Positions 51,931 to 60,278 are shown, counted from the stretch's first letter. The stretch is 64,000 nucleotides of DNA from Streptomyces sp. ICC1 (GCF_003287935.1 NZ_CP030287.1:6785227-6849226); one strand, 5' to 3'. The notes: a model not told the origin generated them from the sequence alone. Numbers and translations are program-made.

Positions 51931-52002
51931 CTACCCCCTCGCAGGACCCCAAACCCGGCGGCGGGGAATCACCGCCGGGTTTGGGGGCCTGCGAGGGGGT
52001 AG
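51931..52002. repeat. 31-base-arm inverted repeat between divergent genes
   Basis: Left arm CTACCCCCTCGCAGG, one mismatch (A for C), then CCCCAAACCCGGCGG; a ten-base loop; the complementary right arm. It lies between the flavin-reductase-like gene and the STAS gene, 63 bases from one start and 45 from the other. It could form a strong cruciform and influence both promoters. Confidence 0.85.
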
Positions 52003-52046
52003 GCGCGGTGTGTCCGGATCGGAAGACCGCCCGAAGGGGGTGTGTG

Positions 52047-52412
52047 ATGGCGACGGCTGACGAAGACCGCTTCGCGGTCGAAGTACGGCCCGTCGCGGGG
52101 GCCACCGTCCTGGCACTGGCCGGGGAGCTCGACCACGATACGGCCGGGCCCTTGCGGGAGGCGCTCGAAGCCGCCCGGGCAGGCGGCAGGCAGCGGCTGC
52201 TCGTCGATTTCAGCAGGCTCGACTTCTGCGATTCCACCGGGTTGAACGTGCTGCTGCGCAACCGGCTCGCGGTACGGGAATCCGGTGGCAGCCTCGAACT
52301 GATCGGCCTCCACCAGCCGATAGAGCGGATGTTCCACATCACCGGCGCGGACGGGCTCTTCCCGCTCCACACCGATGTGGAGGCGGCGCTGGCACATCAC
52401 CGGCCCGCGTAG
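52047..52412 (+). CDS. STAS-domain anti-sigma-factor antagonist
   Basis: A 121-residue single STAS domain: FAVEVRPVAGATVLALAGELDHDTAGPLREAL, LLVDFSRLDFCDSTGLNVLLRNRL with the phosphorylatable Ser in DSTGLN, then a helix-strand end. Such proteins bind and neutralise HATPase anti-sigma kinases. The next gene, 13 bases on, encodes one, and a SpoIIE-type phosphatase lies beyond it in the opposite direction, completing a partner-switching set. Confidence 0.9.
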   Translation: MATADEDRFAVEVRPVAGATVLALAGELDHDTAGPLREALEAARAGGRQRLLVDFSRLDFCDSTGLNVLLRNRLAVRESGGSLELIGLHQPIERMFHITGADGLFPLHTDVEAALAHHRPA

Positions 52413-52425
52413 CGGAGGAGGAGCG

Positions 52426-52902
52426 ATGACTGAGCGCCGGCCACCGGAACGGACCCGGCGCCTGGTACTGCACGACACCGCGGACGTCGTCACCCGATGC
52501 CGCGACTTCACCCGCCGGGCCCTGGCCGAGTGGCAGTGGCTGCCGGAGGCCGGGAGCGGAAACGGGAGGGTGGCCGGGAACGGAACCGTCAGGGGCCGAG
52601 CGGACGAGGCCGCCGAGGACGCCCTGCTGATGGTGTCCGAAGTGGTGGCCAATGCCCGCATGCACGCGGGCGGGCCGACATCGCTGCTGCTGCGCCGCAC
52701 GGACCGGGGGCTGCGCATCGAGGTGACCGACGGGAGCCCGGTCACGCCGGCCGTCAGGCTCCCGCCCGACCCGACCCGGCCCGGAGGCCACGGGCTGCTC
52801 ATCGTGGAGCGGCTGGCCCGGGCGTGGGGGTCGGAGCCCGTGGACGGCGGGAAGTGCGTATGGCTGGAGCTCGACGCGCCGCCGGCCCGCAGGCCGGGCT
52901 GA
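52426..52902 (+). CDS. HATPase anti-sigma-factor-like kinase
   Basis: A 158-residue GHKL ATP-binding protein from ATG 52426 with GGAGGAGGAG. N-box EVVANARMHAGG, G1 box IEVTDGSPV, and RPGGHGLLIVERLARAWG are present. It would phosphorylate the STAS antagonist or sequester a sigma factor. A Gly/Asn-rich insertion (EAGSGNGRVAGNGTVRG) is unusual but lies in a loop. Operon with the STAS gene. Confidence 0.88.
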   Translation: MTERRPPERTRRLVLHDTADVVTRCRDFTRRALAEWQWLPEAGSGNGRVAGNGTVRGRADEAAEDALLMVSEVVANARMHAGGPTSLLLRRTDRGLRIEVTDGSPVTPAVRLPPDPTRPGGHGLLIVERLARAWGSEPVDGGKCVWLELDAPPARRPG

Positions 52903-52914
52903 GCCCCTCCCCGG

Positions 52915-55014
52915 TCAGGGCCGACGGCGGGCGGTGTCGGCATCGGGGGCGTCTTCGGGGACGTGGATGTCCAGCGCGCAGATGTCGTCGCGGTTGCCCG
53001 TGCACAGCGCGGCCAGCATCCGGGCGAGGGATTCGCCGCGGCCCTCGCGCAGGAGCCGCACCGTGGCCGCGGCGAGCCGGTCGAGTCCGGTCCCGATGTC
53101 CTCACCGGGCTCCTCCACGAGTCCGTCGGTGTACAGCAGCAGGTGGTCGCCGGGCAGCAGGTCGATGACGGCCCGCCCGTAGGAGGCTTCGGAGGAGGCG
53201 CCCAGCAGGCTGCCCCGGGGCTGTTCGAGGAAGGCCGCCCGGCCCCCGCGGACCAGCAGGGGCGGCAGGTGTCCGGCCCGGACCCAGACCAGGCGCCGGT
53301 CCCAGGGCTGGTAGCGGGCCATGACCATGGTGGCCGTGGCGGTGGCGGAGGGGTCCGAAGCGGTGTGGAGCAGCAGGGTGTTGAGCCGGCGCAGGACGTC
53401 GGGGAGGGCCGAGCCGGTGATCGCCATGCCCTTGGTGGTGAACCGCAGCTGGGCCATGGTGCCCACGGCCGCCAGTCCGTGGCCGGCGACGTCTCCGACG
53501 ACGAACAGGGCGCTCCCGTCGGGGAGTTCGATGGCGCTGTACCAGTCGCCCCCGACGTTGATCCCACTGTCGGAGGGGACGTAGGCGACGTCGACGCACA
53601 GGCCGGCCAGCTCCAGGGACTGCTCGGGGATCGGCAGCAGCGTGTCCTGGAGGCGTGCGGCGAGCGCCCGTTCGGCCTGGAGCATGCCCCGCTGGAGGAG
53701 GACGGCGCGCTCGCTCTCGCGCAGCGCGAGTTCGACGTCGTGCTGTGCGGTGAGGTCCTGGAAGAAGCCGTGCACCTCGACCGGGGTGCCGTCGGCGTCC
53801 GTCAGGGCCTCGGCGACGATCCGCAGGTGGCGCACGCCGTGTGCGGTGGCGATCCGGAACGGCTGGTCGACGGGCTCGCCCTCGCCCAGCAGCCGCCGGA
53901 TGGCCTCGCCCAGGACCGGGAGGTCCTCGGGGAGGAGGTGGCGGGGCAGCTCCTCCCAGGTCATCGGCCCCTCCCGGGGGTCGCGGTCGAAGACGGCGTA
54001 GACCTGGTCGGACCAGGTGACGGTGTCCGTCACCAGGTCCCAGCCCACCCAGCCGAGGCTGCCCAGCCGCTGCATGTCGGCCAGCCGCCGCGCCTCTCGC
54101 TCGCCGGTGTCGTGGCGGATCCAGGACACGACGAGGCGGTCCGCGAGCCTGGACGCCCGGACCGAGTAGACGGACCGGCGCGGGAGGCCGGCGACCACCT
54201 CCTCGTAGGTGAAGGGCTCTCCCTCGTACGCGGTTCCCGTGGTGAGCGTGTCCAGGTACCCGTCCCACAGCGCGGTGCCCGCCACGGTCGGGTACGTCTC
54301 CAGGACCCGGCGGCCCACGAGCTCCTTGCCGCGCCGCCCGGCCACGTCCACCGACTCGGGCGCCGCCGCGTCGATGCGGTAGTCCTCCACCTCGCCGGTC
54401 GGCGAGCGCAGCGGGGTGAGCAGGATCGCGGACCCGGCCAGCGCTTCCAGGATCCGCTGGACGGACGTCGCCTCGGCGCCCGCCCCGTCGGCGTCGCCGG
54501 GCCGCTCCGGGGCTCCCAGCGGGCCCGCGCACAGCCGGGCCGCCCGGCGCAGCAGCGCCCGGGTGTCGGCCGCGAAGGGGAACGGATGCGCGCGCAGGAA
54601 CCCGATGGCCGCTCGCGGGGGGCCGTCGCCGTCGCCCGGTACGGGGAGCCACGCGCGCGCGGGCCAGCGGTCCGGCGGGTCCCCGATCAGGAGGTAGCGC
54701 CGGGCGTCCTGGGCGGGGTCCTCCAGCCACAGGGCGCGGCGCCCGGCGATGGCCTCGTGGGCGGCGATGCCGGTGAGCGGGGGGACGCGGCGCCACCGCT
54801 CGGCCAGGGCCTCGTCGATGCCGGCGCTGCCGGTGAGCTCCAGGCTGCCGGCGGCGGTCAGGGAGTAGATCATCACGGCGTCCAGGTCGGCGGGCCCGCC
54901 GAGTACGGTCCGCAGCAGCTCGGCGATGCCGTCGCCGTCGTGCGCCGCCGCCAGGCCCTCGGCGAGCCGGCCCGGGAGCGAGCGCAGCGCGGCGTCGCCG
55001 TGGCGGCCGCGGAC
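52915..55014 (-). CDS. SpoIIE-type PP2C phosphatase with GAF and PAS sensors; 5' end lost or fused
   Basis: About 700 residues read coherently: a GAF-like domain (from SLPGRLAEGLAAAHDGDGIAELLRTVLGG), PAS-like segments (LGSLGWVGWDLVTDTVTWSDQVYAVFDRDPREGPMTW), then a PP2C domain with VGGDWYSAIELPDGSALFVVGDVAGHGLAAVGTMAQLR, LLLYTDGLVEE and DDICALDIHV, all metal-binding Asp present. It would dephosphorylate the STAS antagonist encoded nearby. No in-frame start codon with ribosome site lies near 55014; the frame stays open to 55314 by passing through the antisigma-unlike adaptor gene in a non-coding phase. The native 5' end is probably missing. Confidence 0.75.
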   Translation of the reverse strand, partial: VRGRHGDAALRSLPGRLAEGLAAAHDGDGIAELLRTVLGGPADLDAVMIYSLTAAGSLELTGSAGIDEALAERWRRVPPLTGIAAHEAIAGRRALWLEDPAQDARRYLLIGDPPDRWPARAWLPVPGDGDGPPRAAIGFLRAHPFPFAADTRALLRRAARLCAGPLGAPERPGDADGAGAEATSVQRILEALAGSAILLTPLRSPTGEVEDYRIDAAAPESVDVAGRRGKELVGRRVLETYPTVAGTALWDGYLDTLTTGTAYEGEPFTYEEVVAGLPRRSVYSVRASRLADRLVVSWIRHDTGEREARRLADMQRLGSLGWVGWDLVTDTVTWSDQVYAVFDRDPREGPMTWEELPRHLLPEDLPVLGEAIRRLLGEGEPVDQPFRIATAHGVRHLRIVAEALTDADGTPVEVHGFFQDLTAQHDVELALRESERAVLLQRGMLQAERALAARLQDTLLPIPEQSLELAGLCVDVAYVPSDSGINVGGDWYSAIELPDGSALFVVGDVAGHGLAAVGTMAQLRFTTKGMAITGSALPDVLRRLNTLLLHTASDPSATATATMVMARYQPWDRRLVWVRAGHLPPLLVRGGRAAFLEQPRGSLLGASSEASYGRAVIDLLPGDHLLLYTDGLVEEPGEDIGTGLDRLAAATVRLLREGRGESLARMLAALCTGNRDDICALDIHVPEDAPDADTARRRP

Positions 55015-55028
55015 GGGACGGCGCGGGG

Positions 55029-55064
55029 GGTACGGGCGCCCCCCGCCCCGGGGGCGCCCGTACC
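55029..55064. repeat. Perfect 15-base-arm hairpin at the phosphatase/adaptor junction
   Basis: GGTACGGGCGCCCCC and its complement flank a CGCCCC loop, exactly between the end of adaptor-like sequence and the beginning of phosphatase-like sequence. Confidence 0.8.
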
Positions 55065-55331
55065 GCCTCCACCGCCCTGGCCCGCGCCCGCGCCCGCGCC
55101 CGCCGCGTTGAGCTTGTGCTCCTTGTCGTACCCGAGCGTCCCGTCCACCTTGAGGCCGGAGCTCAGGTCGCCGCGCGTGACCGGGGCCGTGGAGTCCGGC
55201 GCGCCGTTCGCCCGCTGGTCCTTCGCGTCCTTGCCGTCCGTCCCCGCCTGCGCGGTGACCACGTACCCGCCGCCCGAGACGGCGAGTACGACGGCCAGCG
55301 AGGCCATGAGCCATGTGCCGCGCTTGCTCAC
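55065..55331 (-). pseudogene. N-terminal fragment of an ABC-efflux periplasmic adaptor
   Basis: Starts at GTG 55331 in a GTGA overlap with the lipoprotein stop. It has a membrane helix (TWLMASLAVVLAVSGGGYVV) and the adaptor start PVTRGDLSSGLKVDGTLGYDKEHKLNAAG, as in peptidoglycan-binding adaptors of Streptomyces MacB-like exporters. It then enters a Gly-rich stretch and loses similarity near 55080. The remainder, the ATPase and permease genes that normally follow are absent. This looks like a deletion or collapsed assembly. Confidence 0.6.
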
Positions 55332-55852
55332 TTGTCCTCGCTGCACTTGTTCAGCTGCGCCATGAACTTGTCCTTGTCGGCCCCCTCGGGGAGCGAGACC
55401 CCGGTCCGCGCGTTCCCGTTGAACTCCGGGTCCGGCATGTCGAAGCCGTTGTCGCGCATGCACTTGGCCTGGGCGAGCGCCTTGTCCTTCTCCGCCTGGG
55501 ATATCTCGCCGCCGGATCCCGGGCCCTTCATCCCGCACTTCTCCATGGCCTTCTGCAGCGCCTCCTGGTCCTCACCGGCGCCCAGGGTCATGCCGCGCGG
55601 GTCCTCGCCCGGCTTGGGGTCGGGGGCGTCGATGCCGTTGTCGCGCAGGCACTTGCGCATCTTGAGGGCGTTGTCGGCGTCCGCACCGCTGCTGCTGCCG
55701 CCGTTGCCACCGTTGCCGCCGGCCGAGCCGGCGGAGTCCTTCTTCTCGTCCTTCGTGCCCTCGGAGCCGCCCAATCCGCCCGTGCAGGCGGTGACGAAGA
55801 GGGTCAGGCCGGTGAGGAGCGCGGCCGTGGTCATGGTCGTGGATCGCTTCAT
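55328..55852 (-). CDS. Lipoprotein with repeated KCxRDNGxDxPDP motif
   Basis: A 174-residue exported lipoprotein with lipobox LFVTAC. After an acidic Gly/Ser linker, two similar units appear: MRKCLRDNGIDAPDPKPGEDP and AKCMRDNGFDMPDPEFNGNA, each followed by another Cys (MEKCG and LNKCS), suggesting two disulfides. It is coupled to the adaptor fragment and divergent from the two-component genes, the usual layout of an antimicrobial-efflux locus in Streptomyces. Role possibly sensing or stabilising. Confidence 0.75.
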   Translation of the reverse strand: MKRSTTMTTAALLTGLTLFVTACTGGLGGSEGTKDEKKDSAGSAGGNGGNGGSSSGADADNALKMRKCLRDNGIDAPDPKPGEDPRGMTLGAGEDQEALQKAMEKCGMKGPGSGGEISQAEKDKALAQAKCMRDNGFDMPDPEFNGNARTGVSLPEGADKDKFMAQLNKCSEDK

Positions 55853-55942
55853 GGGCCCGAGCGTGCGCGAACAGCGGGTTTCGCTTCTCTAACGGCTCGT
55901 GCTTACAACGGCGAAATGCCCTTCTCGGGTAAAGAGGACGCC

Positions 55943-56662
55943 ATGCGAGTTCTGGTGGTGGAGGACGAGGAGTTCCTCCGGGAGATGATCGCCGAGGGGC
56001 TGCGCGGCGACGCGCTCGCCGTCGACGAGGCGGGCGACGGCCTGGAGGCCCTGCGGCGCCTGCGCCTGGGCGCGTACGACGTCCTCGTCCTGGACCGCGA
56101 CCTGCCCGGCCTGCACGGCGACGAGGTCTGCCGCCAAGTGGTGCGCGACCGGCTGCCGACCCGCGTCCTGATGCTGACGGCCTCGGGGACCGTACGGGAA
56201 CGGGTGGAGGGCCTGGGCCTGGGCGCCGACGACTACCTCACCAAGCCCTTCGCCTACGACGAGCTCCTCGCCCGCGTCCTGGCCCTGGGCCGGCGCGTCC
56301 AGCCGGCCCTGCCGCCGGTGCTGGAGGGCGCGGGCGTCGCCGTCGACGTCGCGCGGCGCACCGCGACCCGGGAGGGGCGCAGGCTCGCGCTCTCGCGCAA
56401 GGAGTTCGCGGTGCTGGAGGCGCTGCTGCGGGCCGAGGGCGCCGTCCTCAGCAACGACGACCTGATCGAGCAGGTGTGGGAGGAGGACACGTCCTACAGC
56501 ACCAACGCGGTACGGGTCACGCTGAGCAAGCTGCGCGCCAAGCTGGGGGAGCCGCCGCTGATCGAGACCGTGCCCGGGTCCGGCTACCGGATCGAGCAGA
56601 GCGACCGGACCGACCGGACCGGCCGGAGCGACCAGAGCGACCGGAGCGGTGATCCGCGATGA
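55943..56662 (+). CDS. Response regulator, OmpR/PhoB type
   Basis: A 239-residue protein. The receiver domain (1-115) has VVEDEEFLREM, phosphoacceptor Asp in LVLDRDLPGL, Thr in MLTASG and Lys in YLTKPFAYDELLA. The winged-helix domain (about 130-220) has LSRKEFAVLEALLRAEGAVLSNDDLIEQVWEE and NAVRVTLSKLRAKLG...GYRIE. The C-terminus is a DRT/DRS repeat. ATG 55943 has AAAGAGG. It overlaps the kinase start as ATGA. It probably controls the divergent efflux-type locus. Confidence 0.92.
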   Translation: MRVLVVEDEEFLREMIAEGLRGDALAVDEAGDGLEALRRLRLGAYDVLVLDRDLPGLHGDEVCRQVVRDRLPTRVLMLTASGTVRERVEGLGLGADDYLTKPFAYDELLARVLALGRRVQPALPPVLEGAGVAVDVARRTATREGRRLALSRKEFAVLEALLRAEGAVLSNDDLIEQVWEEDTSYSTNAVRVTLSKLRAKLGEPPLIETVPGSGYRIEQSDRTDRTGRSDQSDRSGDPR

Positions 56663-57915
56663 GAGCAGTGCTCCGATCCGAGCGCGCCCGTCTCACCGCC
56701 CTCTACGGCTCCCTGCTGCTCCTGGCCGGCGGCGGGCTGATCGCCCTGATCAACATCCTGCTCCGCAACGGCCTCTACACCCGCATCAGCGGGGCCGTCG
56801 CGACCACCAAGGTGCTCCTGCCGGACTCCCAGGCGACCGTGGTCCCGGGACATCAGCTCCCCGTCCCCGCCGAGAAGATCGGCCCCGGCGTCACCCCGAC
56901 CCCCGAGCAGCTCGCCACCTGGAAGGCCACCCAGGAGCTGACCAACCGCGTGGAACAGGCCACCCTCCACGAACTGCTGATCGTCTCCCTCGTCGCCCTC
57001 GTGGTCTTCGCCATGCTCTCCATCTGGCTCGCCTGGTGGATGGCCGGCCGCGTCCTGCGCCCGGTGAGCGTCATCACCGAGACCGCCCGCCGCCTCTCCG
57101 GCGCCAACCTCCACGAGCGGATCGGCCTCAAGGCCCCGCCCGGGGAACTCAAGCGCCTCGCCGACACGTTCGACGGCATGCTCGACCGGATGGAGGACCT
57201 GGTCGGCGCGCAGCGGCGGTTCGCCGCGAACGCCGCCCACGAGCTGCGCACCCCGCTCGCCGTCCAGCGGGCGGCCGCCGAGATCGGGCTGGCCGGGGAC
57301 CCGCCGCCGGAGAAGGTGGCCCGGATCCGGGCCAAGCTGATCGACGTCGCGGACTCCAGCCGGCACCTCGTGGAGTCGCTGCTCCTGCTCGCGGTCTCGG
57401 AGGAGGGGCTGGAGGTCGCGGAGCCGGTGGACCTGTCAGCGCTCGCCGCCTCGGAGCTGGCGGCCGTCGAACTCGCGGCCGCGGAGGGGACGGCCCCTCA
57501 GGACCTGGCCGTCGTACGGGACCTCGTGCCGCTGACCGTCACGGGCGACCGGACGCTCCTGGGCCACCTGGTGCGCAATCTGCTGGCCAATGCCGTACGT
57601 CACAACCGCGCGGGCGGCCGCCTGGAGGTGGAGACCTCCGCCGACGGGGTGCTGACCGTGTCCAACACCGGTCCGGTGATCGACCCCGAGGACGTTCCGC
57701 GGCTGCTGGAGCCGTTCCGGCGGCGCGCGGAGCGGCAGCACACCGCAGGTGAGGGCGCCGGGTTGGGTCTCTCGATCGTCGCGTCGATCGCCCGGGCCCA
57801 CGGCGCGGAGCTGACGGCGCGGGCCAATCCGCGGCCGGGCGGCGGGCTGACGGTCCGGGTCTGGTTCCCGGAGGACGGCGCCGTGCGGGAAACGCCCGGG
57901 AGCCCGACCGGTTAA
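56659..57915 (+). CDS. Sensor histidine kinase
   Basis: A 418-residue kinase with two membrane helices (LYGSLLLLAGGGLIALINILL; ELLIVSLVALVVFAMLSIWLAWWMAG) around a short extracellular loop, then HAMP, and the H-box FAANAAHELRTPLAVQ. The ATPase has N-box LVRNLLANAVRHN and G-box TAGEGAGLGLSIVASIARAHG. It phosphorylates the response regulator encoded with a four-base overlap. Ligand unknown; the small loop suggests membrane-stress or drug sensing. Confidence 0.92.
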   Translation: MRAVLRSERARLTALYGSLLLLAGGGLIALINILLRNGLYTRISGAVATTKVLLPDSQATVVPGHQLPVPAEKIGPGVTPTPEQLATWKATQELTNRVEQATLHELLIVSLVALVVFAMLSIWLAWWMAGRVLRPVSVITETARRLSGANLHERIGLKAPPGELKRLADTFDGMLDRMEDLVGAQRRFAANAAHELRTPLAVQRAAAEIGLAGDPPPEKVARIRAKLIDVADSSRHLVESLLLLAVSEEGLEVAEPVDLSALAASELAAVELAAAEGTAPQDLAVVRDLVPLTVTGDRTLLGHLVRNLLANAVRHNRAGGRLEVETSADGVLTVSNTGPVIDPEDVPRLLEPFRRRAERQHTAGEGAGLGLSIVASIARAHGAELTARANPRPGGGLTVRVWFPEDGAVRETPGSPTG

Positions 57916-57948
57916 CGAATCGAAGATCGGCTGTGTACGGTCGGGTCA

Positions 57949-58794
57949 ATGAGCAAGCACGCCCGAGCCGGCTCCCGACCGTCCCGTCCGCCCCGCCCTT
58001 CGCGCGCGGGCGGTGCGCGCCGCGCCGCCCGCGACTCCCGCCCCGCGCGTCCGATCGCGGCGGCGGCCGCCCTCGGCCTGCTCGGTTTCGGCGCGGGCTG
58101 GGTGTACCTGGCCCACGATCCGCCGGCCAATGCCGCCGCGCGGGCCGTGGCCGACGCCCGCCCGCAGGCCGCCGAGCGTGCCGCGCGCGGTGTGGAGCGC
58201 GACGGCCTGCAGGGCCTGCGGGGGATCAGCGAGGAGACCCGCGCGAAGATCCCGGCGGACGCCCGCCAGCTGATCCTCGTCACGGGCAAGGCGGCGGACT
58301 CCTCGGAGTCCACGGCGGCCCTGTACACGCGTCCGGTGGCCGGGGCCGACTGGGCGAAGAGCGCGGAGTGGCCCGCGCGCAACGGGGCCAAGGGCTGGTC
58401 CGCGGAGCGGACGGTCGGGGACCTGACCTCCCCCGAGGGCGTGTTCGCGCTCACCGACGCGGGCGGGCTGCTGGCGAAGCCGGAGGGCACGAAGTTCCCG
58501 TACGACCGCAGTCGTTCCTTCGTCGCCTCGGGGCGCGGGGTGGAGGGCGAGTCCCTCGCGGGCTCCTTCGACTACGTGGTCGCGATCGACTACAACCGCA
58601 AGCCGGGCACCTCGCCGCTCGACCCGACGAAGCCGGAGGGCGAGGCCAAGGGCGGCAACATCTGGCTCCACGTGGACCACGACGGGCCCTCGCAGGGCTG
58701 CGTGGGCATCCCGAAGGACGCGATGAAGAAGATCCTGGAGACCCTCGACCCGGCGGCGAAGCCGGTCATCGTGATGGGCCCGCCGGACTTCTGA
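57949..58794 (+). CDS. L,D-transpeptidase, YkuD family
   Basis: A 281-residue exported protein: a basic N-terminus with one anchor helix (PIAAAAALGLLGFGAGWVYLA), a linker, then the YkuD catalytic domain ending in NIWLHVDHDGPSQGCVGIPKD, with the His and the SxGC Cys nucleophile. It would cross-link peptidoglycan by 3-3 linkages. The Arg/Pro-rich N-terminus of about 35 residues precedes the anchor. Its 3' end overlaps the convergent terpene-cyclase gene by 29 bases. Confidence 0.88.
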   Translation: MSKHARAGSRPSRPPRPSRAGGARRAARDSRPARPIAAAAALGLLGFGAGWVYLAHDPPANAAARAVADARPQAAERAARGVERDGLQGLRGISEETRAKIPADARQLILVTGKAADSSESTAALYTRPVAGADWAKSAEWPARNGAKGWSAERTVGDLTSPEGVFALTDAGGLLAKPEGTKFPYDRSRSFVASGRGVEGESLAGSFDYVVAIDYNRKPGTSPLDPTKPEGEAKGGNIWLHVDHDGPSQGCVGIPKDAMKKILETLDPAAKPVIVMGPPDF

Positions 58795-59524
58795 GCACGG
58801 GCTCGCCGCTGCCACCGCTGCCACCACTGTCACTGCCACCCCTGCTGCCGCCGATCCCGCTGCCGACGGCCGGCCCGCCGTCCGCGAGCCCGCCGGCCGC
58901 CGCCCCGCGGCCCGCCGGGTCCCAGGCCAGCAGGGCGACGTACGCGAGGTCGAAGACGGCGCACAGCACCCCCAGGCCGAGGATGAACGGCGCGTCCTCG
59001 AGCACCCCGAAGAGGAAGGTCGGCGCGAGCGTGCCGACCCACTTGGCCACGGCGATGACGAGCGACTGCCCGTGCCGGCCGCGCCGGCTCGCGTAGAGGG
59101 CGATGAACAGCCCGGACATCAGCAGGTTCTGCAGGAACGCCGCGTAGCGGCTCGCCCCGTGCGAGCCGAAGTGGGCGAGGAAGAGCCACTGCACGGCGAA
59201 GGCGCTCGCGAAGAGGAGCACGCTCCACACGGCGAACAGCGGCCGGGTCACGAAGCGGGGCAACTCGGCCCGCCCGTAGCGCAGATACGTGTACACGATG
59301 ACGATGTCGGCCACGGCCCACACCACGTTGACGACGCCCTGGGCCGAGAGGCCGGTGCGCAGGTCGTTGACGGCGTACGTCGATTCCCAGGCGAAGTTGA
59401 GCGCGAGCGCGGCGACGGGCATCGCGTAGGTCCGCTCCCGCAACCCCACCCGGATCGATTCCACGTACACGACGGTCCACGCCACCCCGCTGACCAGGGT
59501 CAGAAATAGATCCACGCGCGGCAC
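58766..59524 (-). CDS. Transmembrane-type terpene cyclase (Pyr4-like)
   Basis: A 252-residue protein with about seven transmembrane helices. It opens VDLFLTLVSGVAWTVVYVESI and has AALALNFAWESTYAVNDL with the conserved Glu, and a late LCAVFDLAYVALL with an Asp, the two acidic residues used for proton-initiated cyclisation by Pyr4-like enzymes. Bacterial homologues act on prenylated substrates. The C-terminus is a Gly/Ser-rich tail. No prenyltransferase is nearby, so the substrate is unknown. Confidence 0.75.
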   Translation of the reverse strand: MPRVDLFLTLVSGVAWTVVYVESIRVGLRERTYAMPVAALALNFAWESTYAVNDLRTGLSAQGVVNVVWAVADIVIVYTYLRYGRAELPRFVTRPLFAVWSVLLFASAFAVQWLFLAHFGSHGASRYAAFLQNLLMSGLFIALYASRRGRHGQSLVIAVAKWVGTLAPTFLFGVLEDAPFILGLGVLCAVFDLAYVALLAWDPAGRGAAAGGLADGGPAVGSGIGGSRGGSDSGGSGGSGEPVLRSPAGPSR

Positions 59525-59537
59525 CCTAACGGGCGCC

Positions 59538-59561
59538 CCCGCAGGGTGACACCCCTGCGGG
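59538..59561 (-). terminator. Hairpin after the VapC-like gene
   Basis: CCCGCAGGG, six-base loop, CCCTGCGGG, 25 bases past the VapC stop in the direction of transcription. Confidence 0.65.
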
Positions 59562-59585
59562 CCGCCGTCAGGGCCCCCCGCCCCG

Positions 59586-59981
59586 TCAGATCCTGACGAC
59601 GCGGATCCGTTTTCCGCACAGAGCGGTCAGGTCGTCGGGATCCGACGTCAACAGGGTGACGGGTTCGGGCTGGTCGAGGGCGGTCGCTGCCACGATGGCG
59701 TCCAGGGCGTACTTGTGTCCGTGCAGCCCGGCGGCGGCGGCGAGCAGCTTGCTCGCGTGCCGGACGATGGCCTCGCTCGGCGGGACGATGTTCACGCGGG
59801 AGACCGCATAGTCGAAGCGGGCCTGGTGCACCCGGGGGTCACGAGCCTCGACGAGGGTGACTGCGCTGATGACCACCCGGATGTCCTCCGCTTCTGCGGC
59901 CGTGAGCCAGTCCAGCAAGCCGGGGTCTTGGCGGACGAGCCGGGAGAGGCCTTCGCAGTCCAGGACCAGGGTCCCGGTCAC
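59586..59981 (-). CDS. PIN-domain toxin, VapC-like
   Basis: A 131-residue PIN nuclease. Acidic residues of the active site are in LVLDCEGLSRL, TLVEARD, KYALDAIVAATAL and LTSDPDDL. It would cleave RNA and be silenced by the upstream antitoxin, with which it overlaps by ATGA. HxxR motifs fit the family. Complete and probably functional. Confidence 0.88.
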   Translation of the reverse strand: MTGTLVLDCEGLSRLVRQDPGLLDWLTAAEAEDIRVVISAVTLVEARDPRVHQARFDYAVSRVNIVPPSEAIVRHASKLLAAAAGLHGHKYALDAIVAATALDQPEPVTLLTSDPDDLTALCGKRIRVVRI

Positions 59982-60250
59982 GCGGCATCCGACGAGGCCG
60001 CTGCCCCGCCGCGCAAGATCGCTCGCTTCTCGTCGACCGCCGCTTGGTCGGCCGGCCCGTTCACGGCCTCGGAGTCCTCGATGAGTTCTCGGAGCCTGTC
60101 ACGCTCCAGCTGTCGCTGAACGAGCGCCTCGATGTACGCGGACATGCCGCGCTTGCCGGTGCGGGCCTTGAGCGCGGCGATCGTCCCCTCGTGAAGCGAG
60201 ACGGACACGGGCCGGGTCGGGCCCTCGCCGGGTGTGGGCTGGTCAGTCAT
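59978..60250 (-). CDS. VapB-like ribbon-helix-helix antitoxin
   Basis: A 90-residue protein. The N-terminal RHH fold (RPVSVSLHEGTIAALKARTGKRGMSAYIEALVQRQLERD) binds DNA as a dimer and the acidic C-terminus would wrap the PIN toxin. ATG 60250 lies seven bases after a -10-like TATGAT, so it may be translated leaderless. It overlaps the toxin gene by four bases. Confidence 0.85.
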   Translation of the reverse strand: MTDQPTPGEGPTRPVSVSLHEGTIAALKARTGKRGMSAYIEALVQRQLERDRLRELIEDSEAVNGPADQAAVDEKRAILRGGAAASSDAA

Positions 60251-60259
60251 GAGGCCATC

Positions 60260-60278
60260 ATAACAAAACTCATGTTAT
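60260..60278. promoter_or_regulatory. Operator-like inverted repeat of the VapBC pair
   Basis: ATAACA, seven-base gap, TGTTAT, in an AT-rich patch that also holds TATGAT as -10 for the antitoxin (60257-60262, minus strand). Autoregulation by the RHH antitoxin is expected. Confidence 0.6.

Noticed and set aside
52915..55314. Full 799-residue reading of the phosphatase
   Set aside because: The first 100 residues are an out-of-frame reading of the adaptor gene, whose own frame has a membrane helix and GTGA coupling.
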